A DNA stretch of 64,000 nucleotides, taken from NCBI GenBank assembly GCA_036927565.1, contig JAYESD010000001.1:34199146-34263145 (forward strand), in the 5' to 3' direction. The notes beneath the pieces are model-generated. The model saw nothing but the letters and a program-made list of their open reading frames with translations, was not told the DNA's origin and searched no databases. Position numbers and translations under genes: made by a program. Every line of letters starts with the position of its first letter. Within the stretch, counting starts at the first letter, position 1. This stretch comes from Tuctoria greenei. Lineage: Eukaryota; Streptophyta; Magnoliopsida; Poales; Poaceae. Shown in pieces: positions 10,738 to 21,961 of the stretch.

Positions 10738-13700
10738 TTACATGATGTTCGATGCATCTAGCACATTTAATTCACTTCTTAGTCTAGAAAAAGTTTTCTC
10801 ATCAAGTGGTTTAGTGAAGATATCCTCCAATTGTTCTTCAGACCTAACACCTCGCAAGGATATGTCTCCCTTAGCTTCATGGTCCCTCAAGAAATGATGG
10901 CGAATATCAATGTGCTTAGTGCGGGAGTGTTGAACGGGGTTCTTAGCAATCTTAACCGCACTTTCATTATCACAAAGGAGAGGCACACAACCAAGTTTAA
11001 TACCAAAGTCCAAAAGGGTTTGCTTCATATAAAGAATTTGGGCACAACATGCACCGGCCGCTATGTATTCTGCTTCCGCCATGGACAAAGCAACATAATT
11101 TTGCTTCTTGCTAGACCAAGATACTAGGGAACGCCCAAGCAAGTGGCACCCACCAGAGGTACTCTTGCGATCCACACGGCATCCGGCAAAGTCCAAATCC
11201 GAGTAACCCAAGAGATGGAATTTTGCACCTTTAGGGTACCACAGGCCAACACTAGGGGTATGCTTGAGATACCGAAGTATCCTAAAGACCGCCTTCCGAT
11301 GCGATTCTTTAGGTGCCGCTTGAAAGCGAGCACACAAGCATACAATAAACATTATATCGGGCCTAGATGCGGTAAGATAAAGCAATGAACCAATCATAGA
11401 ATGGTAATTAGATTGGTCAATAGGTTTATCGTCCTTATCCGCGTCGAAATGACAATTTGTTGCTATTGGAGTACTTCTTGAGCTACAATCTCCCATCTCA
11501 AATTTCTTCAAGAGGTCCTTGGTATACTTTTCTTGATAGATGAAGGTCCCCTCTCGAAGTTGCTTGATTTGAAATCCAAGGAAGAAGTTGATCTCTCCAA
11601 TCATCGACATCTCGAATTCCCTAGACATCATTTTGCCAAACTCATGGCTAAGAGATTCGTTAGTTGAACCAAAAATAATATCATCGACATAAATTAAATA
11701 AATAGTTCCCTGTCGATGTCTTTGGTGAAGAGTGTAGTGTCCACCCTCCCGATCTTGAATCCTTGCATGATCAAGAAATCTCGTAGTCGTTCATACCACG
11801 CCATAGGTGCTTGTTTGAGCCCGTAGAGCGCCTTGTGCAACCTAAACACATGATTAGGATTCCTTTGTATCTTCAAACCTGGGAGGTTGTTCAACATAGA
11901 CAAGCTCGTTAATATAACCATTAAGAAAGGCACTTTTCACATCCATTTGATAAAGCTTTATGTTATGATGTGATGCAAAGGCAAGAAGTATACGGATGGC
12001 TTCTAGTCGGGCGACCGGAGCAAACGTCTCCCCAAAGTCTAGTCATTCAACTTGCGAGAAACCCTTGGCCACAAGTCTTGCCTTGTTGCGGACCACAACA
12101 CCGTTCTGGTATTGTTTGTTGCGGTACGCCCACTTTGTTCTAATGACGTTCTTGTCCTTGGGTCGCTCCTCCAACACCCAAACTTCATTGCGGATGAATT
12201 TGTTGAGTTCTTCTTGCATGGCCATCATCCAATTTGGATCTTGGAGTTCTTCCTCAATGTGAGTGGGTTCTACACATGAAACAAATGAGTAGTGCTCACA
12301 AAATGTAGAAAAATGGCGAGAGCGTGTACTTACTGCCCTTGACGGACTTCCAATGATTTGGTCCATCGGATGCGCCTTGGAGATGCGTCCATGCCTCATA
12401 AGTGGTTGTGAGGCACTTGGCGGTGGTGATGCGTGTTGCTCTTCTTGTGGTTGGACTTGATCATGGACTTGTTCTTCTTCTTGATGTTGTGTGGCTTGTG
12501 AATCTTGAGTCGGCAATGGATCATCTTTCTCTTCTTCGTCAACTTGAGGTGCCATAGATGTGTTGATGTCGGAACTTGAAGCTCCCCCTTGATCATGGCT
12601 CTCCTCAACTTTAGGCTTGATGTCTCAAATGGTCATGTTCTCCATAGCTTCTCGTAGAGGCTCATCATCTATTTCATCATGACCAAAACTCTCCTCTTGG
12701 GAGCCATTAGTCTCATCAAACTCAACATCACAACTTTCCTCAACTAAACCAGAGGTTTGGTTGAATACTCGATATGCTTTTGAGTTTGATGCATAACCAA
12801 GAAATATACCAACATCACATCTTCTTTCAAACTTACTGAGCCTTTTCTTTCAGTAGATGTAGCACTTGCACCCGAAGACTCGGAAATAGGAGATGTTGGG
12901 CTTTCTCCCAATGAGAAGTTTGTGCGGGGTCTTTTGAAGTAGTCGATGTAGGTAGACCCGATTTGCGGCATGGCACGCCGTTTTGATTGCTTCGGCCCAA
13001 AACTTCTCAGACGTTCCATAGTCATCAAGCATTGCTCGCGCAAGAGTGATGAGAGTCTTGTTCTTCCTTTCAACAACACCATTTTGTTGAGGAGTGTATG
13101 TGGCCGAAACTCATGCTTCACGCCTTCGCGATCACACCACTCCCCAATGTTGTAGTTCTTGAACTCGGTGTCGTTGTCACTCCGGACCTTGATGATTGGA
13201 AGTTGAAATTCCCTTTGAGCACGGTTAGCGAAGGTCTTGAACACTTCCGGAGTTTCACTATTGTCACCTAGAAACAAAGTCCAAGCATAGTGAGAGTAGT
13301 CATCAACTATAACAAGACAATAGAGGTTACCGCCAAGACTTTGATATGTGGACGGTCCGAAGAGGTCCATGTGGAGCAACTCAAGTGGTTTGGAGGTTGA
13401 CACCATTGTCTTCATCGTGTGGTGAGAAGCAACTTGATTCCCGGCTTGACAAGCGCTACAAAGATTGTTCTTCTCAAATGTGACATCCTTTACGCCGATA
13501 ACCATCCCGAGCTTGAATGACTTCTTGAGCTTGCTCATTCCAATGTGCGCTATGCGTTGATGTCATAGCCAACCCAAACTTGTCTTAGTGAAAAGACAAG
13601 TGGTCAAGCTAGCATCCTTGTTGGAGAAGTCTACTAAGTAGAGATGTCCATCCCGAAATCCTTTGAAGATTAGTTCTTGGCTTGTTTCACTAGTCACAAC

Positions 13701-14187
13701 AACATCATTTTTGCTAAAGGTGCACGTTAGTCCAAGATCACATAATTGTGCAATAGAAAGCAAATTAAAACTAAGTGACTTAACATACAATACATTGGAA
13801 ATAGATAGATCATTTAAAATTGCAATCTTACCTAACCCAATTACCTTCCCCTTAGAGTTATCACCAAAGGTGACTTGTTCATGATTGCCGGGGTTTTCTA
13901 TGGTGATGAACATACCATCATTGCCGGTCATATGTTGAGTGCACCCGCTATCGAGTACCCAATGCTTTCCTCCGCTTTGTAGTTCACCTACACACATGAA
14001 TTCAATTTTTTACTTTAGGCACCCAAGCCAACTTAGGTCCTTGTATGTGTGATACAAGTGTCTTTGGGACCCAAAGTTTCTTGGGGAGCTTCCCCTTCAT
14101 GCCCTTCATGTCCTTGCCAATGAATCTTGCCTTCACCTTGCCATCTACTTTACTTAAGAGATAATAATAATCATTGAAAGTAGACTT
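10738..14187 (-). pseudogene. Copia pol: protease, integrase, reverse transcriptase, RNase H (degraded)
   Basis: The order on the minus strand is protease with WVLDSGCTQHMTG (about 13950), integrase with the zinc-binding CSACQAG and core MDLFGP (about 13370) and SDNDTEF (normally SDNGTEF), reverse transcriptase with YGLKQAPMAWYE (about 11800) and YVDDIIFGSTN (about 11680), and Copia RNase H with GYSDLDFAGCRVDRKSTSG and the final DIFTKPLDEKTF (about 10800). A TGA replaces the Trp in the LGWLWH motif (about 13561). There is a frameshift after the second integrase Asp, a stop after GFSQVE (12042) and a frameshift just before YVDD. Gag is separated by an in-frame stop at 14187. No active polyprotein can be made from it. 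Confidence 0.9.
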
Positions 14188-16128
14188 CTAGTTAGTAGGC
14201 AATTTTGGAGAAGGCTGGTTAGGAAGAGAACACTCCCTTGTATGGTGACCGGTGACCTCACAATGTTGGCAATAGGAACCAACTTCCTTGATGAAGCTTG
14301 TTCTAAGCTCCGGTGAGGGCACCTTTCCTTTGTTAGGCACCGGGAAGGATCCAAGTCCTCTCTTTTTGAAGGCCTTTGCTTGTTGGAAGAGGATTTCCTT
14401 GTGCTTGACTTCTCCTTTAGATAGTATTGATACACTAGTGCGGAGACTTTCAATTTCTTCCAACAAGTCCTTCTCCCTAGCATTCTCTTTCAAAGGCAAA
14501 GACTTATGCAAGACATTAGCGGCATGAGAAGTAATAGATAACTTATCATTAAGGGTTTCTTTCTTTATGGTATTCAATTCTCGATCAAGAACTTCATAAG
14601 CAAGGTTAAGTAATTGATGCTCTTGGATTAACTCATTGTGCTTTCCCAAGAGTGCTTGGTGTGCTAAATCAAGCTCATGATGATCTAGCTTGATTTGAGC
14701 CTTATCCTCCTCAACTTGCTTGACATGAGATTTGAGCATGTCATGCTCCTTAAGTATGCTTTCATACTTGTCAAGCAAATCGAGGTTAGCACTCTCAAGT
14801 TTAGCACGAGTTTCTTCAAGAGCCTTGACCTTACTCTTTTCCCTCTTAATGATAGTGTGGTATTCATTTATTAATGAAGTTAAATCATCGGGGGAAAGCT
14901 CATCATCGCTAGAGTCATCACATACCTTGGTGTTACCTTTAGCCATGAGGCACATGGGAGGTGGATGAAGAGATGAGTCATCATTGTTGGCAATGGCAAG
15001 GCCGGCCAAACTTTCTTCTTCTGCTTCACTCTCTTCATCACTTGATTCTTCGTCGGTGATCCATTCATTTGCCTCACACATGAACACCTTTTGTGGTCCT
15101 TTCCTCTTCTTTGAGAAGAGTTTTTCCTTCTTGCCCTTTTCATGTTTCTTCTTCCCAAAGGATCTTGGTTTGGGCTTGACCTCTTCTTCATCATCTTCAC
15201 TATCTTCAAGCTTGCGATGTTTGTCCTTGTGGTTCTCTCTTCTTTTGTCCGGTATTGGACAATCATAGGAGATGTGGCCTTGATCACCACAATTGTAACA
15301 AGTCTTGTTATCATCTATCCTTGGTAGAAAAGCTTTCTTCTTATGATCAAAGGTGTATCCCTTCTTGGCAATCTTGGAGTTCAAGCGAGAGAACTTTCTC
15401 ATCATCAATGCAAGCTCATCATCGTCATCTTCACTTGATGCTTGCTCTTCTTCACTTGAGCTAGGATCAACCACTTTCTTTTTCTTGAGACTTGTTTTCT
15501 TGGTGGAAGCCTTTAGAGCAATTGTCTTTGAAGATGATTGCTCCATCATCCCAAGTACACTCATCTCATGAGTGTGAATCTCTCCAATAAGTTTCGAAAC
15601 TTCAATGTGATCAAGAGATTCTTTTTGAAGCATGGAGTTGATGATGTTGTACTTTGGCTTAGGAAGGAGCATAAGAATCTTGCGGTTGATTAGTCCCTTG
15701 CCAAGAGAAGCAATGTCAAGAGCATTAATTTCCTCAATAAGCACATTCAAGTGAGAAAACATTTCATTGACATTTTCATGAGGTAACATTTTGAACTCAT
15801 CATATTTGGCTTTAAGCATATGATATTTTAGTTCATTGACGCGAGAAAAAACCTCATGAATTTCAATCAAGCAAGCCCAAATTTCACAAGCTTTCTCTTT
15901 GCTAGCAATCCTAGCAAATACATCTTGACTAATGCATTCATAAATTGCATTTCTAGCTTTAGCATCCCACTTGATTTGATCACCAACATAATTATGCTCA
16001 CCAAATCCCGCATGGGTCGCTTCCCATACCTCGGGAGCAATAGCCTCTAGATAAGCACGCATGAGTGCTTTCCAATAGGCAAAGTTCTTGCCCTCGAAGA
16101 TAGGAACCGAACCCCCATTCTTGGCCAT
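14188..16128 (-). CDS. Copia GAG, open reading frame of 646 residues
   Basis: The ATG at 16128 starts MAKNGGSVPIFEGKNFAYW, the usual Copia GAG opening, 47 bases from the primer-binding site. The UBN2-like core follows, with a CCHC knuckle CYNCGDQGHISYDC near residue 280, then acidic low-complexity segments, a long Leu/Glu/Lys-rich coiled coil (about residues 420-530) and a second CxxC-x4-H-x4-C knuckle (CQHCEVTGHHTREC) near the end. It has no internal stop, so it is the best-preserved frame of this element. It could supply particles, but pol in the same element is broken. It ends at a stop just before the linker to protease. Confidence 0.9.
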   Translation of the reverse strand: MAKNGGSVPIFEGKNFAYWKALMRAYLEAIAPEVWEATHAGFGEHNYVGDQIKWDAKARNAIYECISQDVFARIASKEKACEIWACLIEIHEVFSRVNELKYHMLKAKYDEFKMLPHENVNEMFSHLNVLIEEINALDIASLGKGLINRKILMLLPKPKYNIINSMLQKESLDHIEVSKLIGEIHTHEMSVLGMMEQSSSKTIALKASTKKTSLKKKKVVDPSSSEEEQASSEDDDDELALMMRKFSRLNSKIAKKGYTFDHKKKAFLPRIDDNKTCYNCGDQGHISYDCPIPDKRRENHKDKHRKLEDSEDDEEEVKPKPRSFGKKKHEKGKKEKLFSKKRKGPQKVFMCEANEWITDEESSDEESEAEEESLAGLAIANNDDSSLHPPPMCLMAKGNTKVCDDSSDDELSPDDLTSLINEYHTIIKREKSKVKALEETRAKLESANLDLLDKYESILKEHDMLKSHVKQVEEDKAQIKLDHHELDLAHQALLGKHNELIQEHQLLNLAYEVLDRELNTIKKETLNDKLSITSHAANVLHKSLPLKENAREKDLLEEIESLRTSVSILSKGEVKHKEILFQQAKAFKKRGLGSFPVPNKGKVPSPELRTSFIKEVGSYCQHCEVTGHHTRECSLPNQPSPKLPTN

Positions 16129-16174
16129 TTTAGCTCTCCAGCGGTGAAGCTAGAATGACCCAATGAGCAACCTT

Positions 16175-16186
16175 GCTCTGATACCA
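16175..16186 (-). other. primer-binding site (initiator tRNA-Met type)
   Basis: The minus strand reads TGGTATCAGAGC, a perfect 12-base match to the standard plant Copia primer site, starting two bases from the LTR. Confidence 0.88.
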
Positions 16187-16188
16187 AT

Positions 16189-17632
16189 TGTAAGGATCGA
16201 ATGCCCAAGAGGGGGGTGAATTGGGCTTTTTTTCAAAAATTAAAGCGATAAAAACTTAATTACTAAAAGTCCAATTCCCTATGCAAACAACCTATGCATT
16301 CAAGTGAATAGTAACTTTGCGGTATATGAAATGAATAAGTGTAAGGGGAGAGGAAGAAAGTGCAAAATCCCGAGGAGACACAAAGACACAGATACTTATC
16401 CCGTGGTTCGGCAAGATCGTCAAGATCTTCCAACATCTACGTTGTGGCACCCACCAAAGGGTATAACCACTCCCAAGTCACCGAGACCAGGGATCTTCAC
16501 TATACTTCTCCGTTCGCCAACCTCGGCAAGGTGGAGCTCAAGCCTTGTACAAGTTGGATCCTCCGGGCTTCCACAACCGTATTGGCAAGCTCCGGAAGGC
16601 TCTCTCCAATACAATCACCAAGGGACACTCCCTTACAGCTCTCACTACACTAGAGACTCCAATCACCAAGAATGGAAGAACACAAGCACTATCTCTAGCA
16701 AGTTCTAGCCTATCTCTTGGTGTGTAAGTGGTGTAGATGATGTAGAAGTGGTAGCTCAACGTCTTGAATGCTTGAGAATGTGTAGGGTAGCTCTGGTTGT
16801 CAAGACTTGTCGAATAGACAGGTTGAAGGGCTATAAATAGCCAGCCTCCACGAAATAGCCATTGTAAAAGTAGGCTAACATCACTGTTCTGCGAACACCG
16901 GATGATCCGATGTTCTCCCTTCAGTTATCATCGGTCGAATCCAAACTAGCTGATGTCACTGTGTTAGATATGACCGTTGTTAGACCGATGTTACACTTGC
17001 CTTCTCATCAGATGATCCGGTGGCACTTCATCCAGAATTGGTTCAGAATTAGTGCTTACTGGAGTGATCGATCGATGTGTTTATAGTTGTACATCAGATG
17101 GTCCGGTGTTACACTTGGTCCAGGGAGATTGCTTACTGTACTGATGGACCGATGTAACATCCCCTTCATCATCGGATGATCTGGTGAGTACTTAGTTCTA
17201 AGGTCTTCTTCTTCTGCTAAACCAACTCGACTGATGTGTTGTTTTCTGGAAACATCGGTTGATCCGGTGAGTTGATTTTGTTTGCTTCGAGTTGTTCTAA
17301 GTGATTCTTTTGGAATTTGCTCGATTGACCTCTTAGACATTGGTTGGAAATATTCTTCTGATGATTATCAAGCATTGAGTGCTGTCAATTTTGGTTGAAT
17401 AATTTTGACATATGAGCTTTTACTTCTAATCTTCATAAAAATCGATTGACCTCATAGAATGATTGTTTAGGGGTCTCCAATTATATCCAATGAGCAGTAG
17501 ATGATATTCAAATAGATTTCATTAAGTGGAATAAGTGATATGAGAGACCTTGCATCCACAAATTCATTAGTCATATCCAACGGTTGTCATTAATCACTGA
17601 AACCATACCTCATGGGGGCCTAGATGCTTTCA
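16189..17632 (-). repeat. 5' LTR of Copia 5399-17632
   Basis: It is the partner of 5399-6846, 1444 against 1448 bases. The two differ by scattered, mostly C/T and A/G substitutions, some of which damage the CATCGGATGATCCG palindromes. The outer edge is followed by the duplication GAAGG at 17633-17637. Confidence 0.9.
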
Positions 17633-17637
17633 GAAGG

Positions 17638-18983
17638 GCTTTTTACCTTTTTGCTACACTTAATTACTTGGGATGGGAAAACAACTATACTATTTAATTA
17701 AGCATTAATGGTATTATGGTTAATATGAACTGGTTAATATGATATGGTAATGGGTAATCTAAGAAAGTCTGGTATGTGGATGGGTTGGATGATATGGTGG
17801 TTGCTTGCTTTAGATCTAAGGACCGGTTCATGCGAGAATATGTCAGGACAACAGTGCCACCACGAGGCCAAGTATGGGTGTGGCGTAGCTAATTAATTAG
17901 GACTTTGCCAGTGCTATTTGGACCATTAAGGATGCTCGGGGAAGAGGTAGTCGGATTGGGTTTGTTGATGATTGGTGGGACTACCCTGGGATCCGAATGG
18001 CTCAAGAGGGGGCTCTTGGTTGAAGATGTGCTCAGTTGGAGGCATTGCCACCGGTGAAACCTCAGTGGGGTCTAAATAGGCTAGTAATCCCTTTGTAAAG
18101 GCTTTTTTGTGATCACTTGTCCATACACCAAAGGAAGTGTAATTGGCGTAAGGGAGGTTTCTTTAGTCACCGACGGGTGATGAAATCACAAACACGTGGG
18201 TAAAGCGGTACAATCTTTGCAGAGTGTCTAATAAAACTATCATGATAGTCGTGCTCCCGGTTATGAGAACGGATGACCTACATGATTAGAGGGAACTTGG
18301 TTTTGGCGATGGTTATGGTTTGGTAATGGTTATGGTTGGTAATATGGCTATGGATTAATTTCTGGTATTGGATATGATTAATGGTAATGGTGAAATATGG
18401 TATATGGATGATGGATGATGGATATGGAATATGGAATGGTACTAAATTTTTAATTATGGTTTATGATGGGTTTATTCACATACATACAATATATTGCTTT
18501 TCAAATGTTTTAATGTACTTTTCAGCACTCAGCCATTATTATTGTCGTCATTTGTATCAGCTACATGTCATACTTTCCACACTTGTTGAGTACGACATGT
18601 ATGAACCCTTGCAAAATCCCCCCCATCAGTTGCAGATCAGAATTGGGAGTATAACGATGATAATGCGGAGTTATAGGCCGTGTCTACCGTTAGCTTTGCC
18701 TGTGGTGTTGATTGGAGCTGCGCTACCCTATTGCTTATGTTGCCTAGCTGTTTAGTTTGCTCAGTTTAGTTTATTTTCGCTGCATTAGTTGAAACTTGTC
18801 ATTAATATTCATTAGAGCTTGTATTCGAGTATATTATAAATTATGTAATAAAAGTGGTTAATTAATCTTGTTCTGTGGTAATTTTTTTGTATACTCTTTT
18901 GTGAATGCACTCGTGTATGTGTGTTGAACATCCTGGGCACACATATACGTTCACTTGGTTCATATTCTGAACCGGGTGTCACA
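17638..18983 (+). repeat. 3' LTR of the Tekay-type Gypsy, second part
   Basis: The LTR that began at 3883 continues here after the Copia insertion and ends in GGGTGTCACA, the inverted counterpart of its TGTAACACCC start. The reconstructed LTR is about 2.86 kb. This half lacks the palindromes seen in the first half and holds ATGGTTATGG-like simple repeats at about 18300-18440. The five bases after the LTR are CATAC. From 18984 to 19225 I see nothing recognisable. Confidence 0.8.
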
Positions 18984-19225
18984 CATACTCTCCAAACTCC
19001 TAGAAGGCCGATCCAGAGAATTTAATCTCTCTTTCTAATTCGGATCTGATGACCCAATATGTGATGGATATCGACTCAAATTCCACTCCTAGCTAGTGAT
19101 TTCCACTCTCCTTATTACTCTCCTTAGCTTCGTTATATCAGCTGGTATATATTCATAAGCAGCGAATTAGAGTACAAACAGTTACAACTTAAATGGAATC
19201 ATTGCACTTGTAGTGCACCAGACAC

Positions 19226-19435
19226 CTAGATAAAGCGTTGATTATGATGATCACTACATGCTAAGCGACGGGCATGGCAGACAACATGCTCCAGCCGGAG
19301 ACCAAGACTTGGCGGCGACGGAGATGTTGGAGGATCTGTGAAATCGATCTTCCTTCTGGTAGAGGACTCATCTATTCCTTTTGCACCAGAGCAACCAGCA
19401 AACAAGCAGCACCAAGGAACGATCTCCTCTTGCAA
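19226..19435 (-). other. coding-like fragment, unrecognised
   Basis: An open minus-strand frame of about 69 codons ends at 19226. Its composition (SSTRRKIDFTDPPTSPSPPS) looks more like a terminal exon than random sequence, but I do not recognise a family and see no partner exon. It may be a remnant of a host gene beside the Tekay insertion, or chance. Confidence 0.2.
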
Positions 19436-19529
19436 ACTGTCCTGATGATTGGACGAGTTGGTGGAATCAGGCAGCGATGTCGAGTCGTTATATCTTCATG
19501 TCTAGGTGTGTATGTACTATGTTGTTGTG

Positions 19530-19943
19530 TAGGGCTGTCAACAAGCCGAGTTCGAGTGAGCTTACCCTCTGAAGATTGAGCTCGTTAAGAATTCAAGCCG
19601 AGCTTGAGCCGAGCCTGACAGCCGATTGATCCTGCACTCAAGCTCGAGCTCGACTCGATAAGGCTCGTTTACATAGTTAGGCTCGGTTGAAGCTCGTAAA
19701 AGCTCGAGTTCGAGTTCGGTAAGCTCGTTTAAACAATAAGAAAAATATTAACAAATAATATTTATAAAACATAATTTGTATAAACGAGCCTTATCGAGCT
19801 TAATGATCTCGAGCTCGTCAGGCTCGCGAGCTTGAGATGAAGCTCGAGTTCGTCTCATGTATCTGTTGAGCCGATCTCGAATCGAGTTTTTAGAGAGCCG
19901 AACTCGAGTAGCTCACGAGCCTTGAGCTTCATTGACAACCCTA
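19530..19943. mobile_element. hAT-type MITE, 414 bp, rich in GCTCGAG
   Basis: The ends TAGGGCTGTCAA and TTGACAACCCTA form terminal inverted repeats with one mismatch. They are flanked by 8-bp duplications TTGTTGTG (19522-19529) and TTGTTTTG (19944-19951), matching at 7 of 8, the TSD length of hAT elements. The interior consists of many overlapping CTCGAGCTCG-like copies that can pair over long distances. There is no coding capacity. Confidence 0.75.
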
Positions 19944-20515
19944 TTGTTTTGTATATATTTTTATTAATTGACAATATGTTTGTCTTATTATTATACGATA
20001 TATGTGTCAGTGTATTTTCAAGTGTTTGTGCTCTACTTATTTTCTCGTATCTTGAATGCTCTCCTTCATTCCTGAAGTGATTTGCTAGGCATGACAAAAT
20101 GGAAGTGAAAATTGTAGGAATCTAGTATATTTGTTTGCTTGCGAGATTTCATAATTTCAACAATCAGTACTTTAGTATCTTTGTTGGAGCCGGATGACAT
20201 GGTGTATTTAAGGGATCATATCTTGTGCTTATGTGTGAAATAACAATTAAACTAGAGGTCATGTGCATCTGGTCCAAAACAATTAAACTAGAGCACTATA
20301 TGCACGTGTTAATGTAATTGTATACTCCTTTATTATCTTCTTATTTATCGTTAGGACATCACAACCGGACATCACATTCATTTTTTAGTTTATTTCTTTG
20401 TCTGAAAGAACAAATAATACGCCGGTTGTCGATACTATCCCATCATATCATAAGAAGACGTGTTGAGTTCCAATTTCCAGTATTGTGGACTTGCGGAGGC
20501 AACACGTGTTCCACA

Positions 20516-20790
20516 GTGCCAGATCTGTCTCCCTTCTTAGGGTGGCTCCAGCACTGCCATGTGTCCTGTAGAGCCGGATCTGTCTCTCTCCTTAGGGTGG
20601 CTCCGGCCCTGCCACATGTTCTGTAGTGCCGGACCTGCCTCCCTCCTTGTGGTAGCTCCGGTGTTGCCACGTGTTCCGGATGTCGAACCTGCCATCCCAA
20701 CAGGAGAAGCTCCGGTGCTTCCACATGTCTAGTAGCTCCAGACCTGCCTCCCCGCAGAGGGAAGCTCCAGAGCTACCACGTGGTACACAT
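20516..20790. repeat. five 55-bp tandem repeats with CACGTG-type cores
   Basis: Five units start at about 20516, 20571, 20626, 20681 and 20735. Each reads roughly GTGCCGGACCTGCC, then a C/T-rich block, GGCTCCGG and GCCACRTGT. A partial unit precedes them (AACACGTGTTCCACA). The E-box/G-box-like CCACRTG core is kept in every unit. The array lies some 300 bp upstream of the TATA box at 21068, so it probably sits in the U3 of an LTR. Open frames crossing it are by-products of the repeat. Confidence 0.8.
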
Positions 20791-21310
20791 ACGGATCTAT
20801 GTCTACAACGGGAAGACATCGAGATCTCCAACAGCGCGAACATTTAAGGGCTATCAATCGGCTGTTACAAGACCTGGTTATTGTGTCATTAATACCATAT
20901 TAATGATACGCGATCAGAAGACTATCAAGACCAGTAATGCTGTCGTTAAGGCACGTTATCACACTATTAACCCCCTTTTTAACACCCATAGATCGTGTAT
21001 AGGGCAGTTATCAGAGCCGGGCCACCTGTCGGGCCACGGCGTATACTGTAACAGCCAGTCCTTGGCATATAAAAGGGATGTGCTGCACGGTAGAACTCAA
21101 GCGAACCAAAGTGATTCAGGCAACACACAAGCTCATACAATACACAAATACCCCGTAGAGTAGGATATTACGCTCAGGCGGCCCGAACCACATAAAACTC
21201 TCTGTGTCACCTTGCTCTTGGATCTTGATTTTGCTCCCTGCCTAAATATGAACCTCCGCGGACTACTTCATAGTAGTACTGGGGAAGTGTCGTTGGCACA
21301 CTTTGACACC
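20791..21310 (+). repeat. Gypsy-type LTR fragment with TATA box
   Basis: TATAAAA at 21068-21074 is followed by a leader containing GTAGAGTAGGATATTACGC and GGCGGCCCGAACC, which resemble the R/U5 region of large grass Gypsy LTRs. I could not fix either end, and no internal coding region adjoins it, so it may be a solo LTR or a truncated copy. 19952-20515 holds nothing I can name, and 21311-21961 contains only an unrecognised open frame on the minus strand (21668-21952). Confidence 0.45.
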
Positions 21311-21961
21311 GGCCTAACGGGTGTGACCCGATCAGAGTGGGTCAATGTTGGCGAGCCTCACTCACCACTTTGATCCATCTTTTGACACGCAATATCTTTT
21401 ATTGTTCTATTGACCTATCAGGGCACTTGAGATAATTAGGGAACGGAGCTAAACTCCTGATGCTCTGGCTTTATAAATAATAAATAATTTCTTCATTTGA
21501 GTGGGTTAAGGCTGCTTAGTTAGAATGGAAGTAGAGAGAGTAGGTTATGAGAGGTACTAATAATGCATCAGGAAGAAGATTTCTTGATAATTCTGAACGG
21601 GTAGTTGGGGGGTATTTATGACGGATGGTGGTTGCAATAACTCGGCAGGAGGAACTCGCGATGTGATCTATTGCAGAATAAGTCTATCATCGTCCGTCCC
21701 ATCCGTTGTCAGAAGGACAGTTGCCTCACACACAAGACGGTGCCTTGGAAATGAAGAAGAAGCTAAGACTAAATCTTCCGCACCAGACAGATCGGATGCA
21801 CAGAACAAACACTGTATATCCGGCTCTACTATGAGGAATGTCAGTTTGATAGGACCGCCCCGCCCCCTATAGAGGAGGGAACAAACGTTGAGAGCTCCGG
21901 GCAGTAGGGTGTTGATGTTTCTTACGTCACAGATAAAAATCCGCAAGCGCATGGAAACTAT

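Larger units (their letters stand above)
5399..17632 (-). mobile_element. complete SIRE-type Copia element with accessory ORF
   Basis: This is a full-length element in minus orientation, 12.2 kb, bounded by two near-identical LTRs (5399-6846 and 16189-17632) and by a perfect 5-bp target-site duplication GAAGG (5394-5398 and 17633-17637). The order on the minus strand is 5' LTR, primer-binding site, gag, protease, integrase, reverse transcriptase, RNase H, a long non-coding stretch with palindromes, a degraded accessory ORF, polypurine tract and 3' LTR. Multiple stops and frameshifts in pol mean it can move only with help. Its LTR family (start TGTAAGGATCGAATGCCC) differs from that of the Copias at 1-2805 and 50285-63265. 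Confidence 0.93.

Noticed and set aside
16175..16186. Possible tRNA-Met gene fragment
   Set aside because: Only the 3' end complement is present, directly against an LTR; it is a primer-binding site. I found no cloverleaf tRNA gene in the window.
20443..20843. Minus-strand ORFs over the 55-bp repeats
   Set aside because: The length of one unit is not a multiple of three and the frames only reflect the repeat; no domain is visible.
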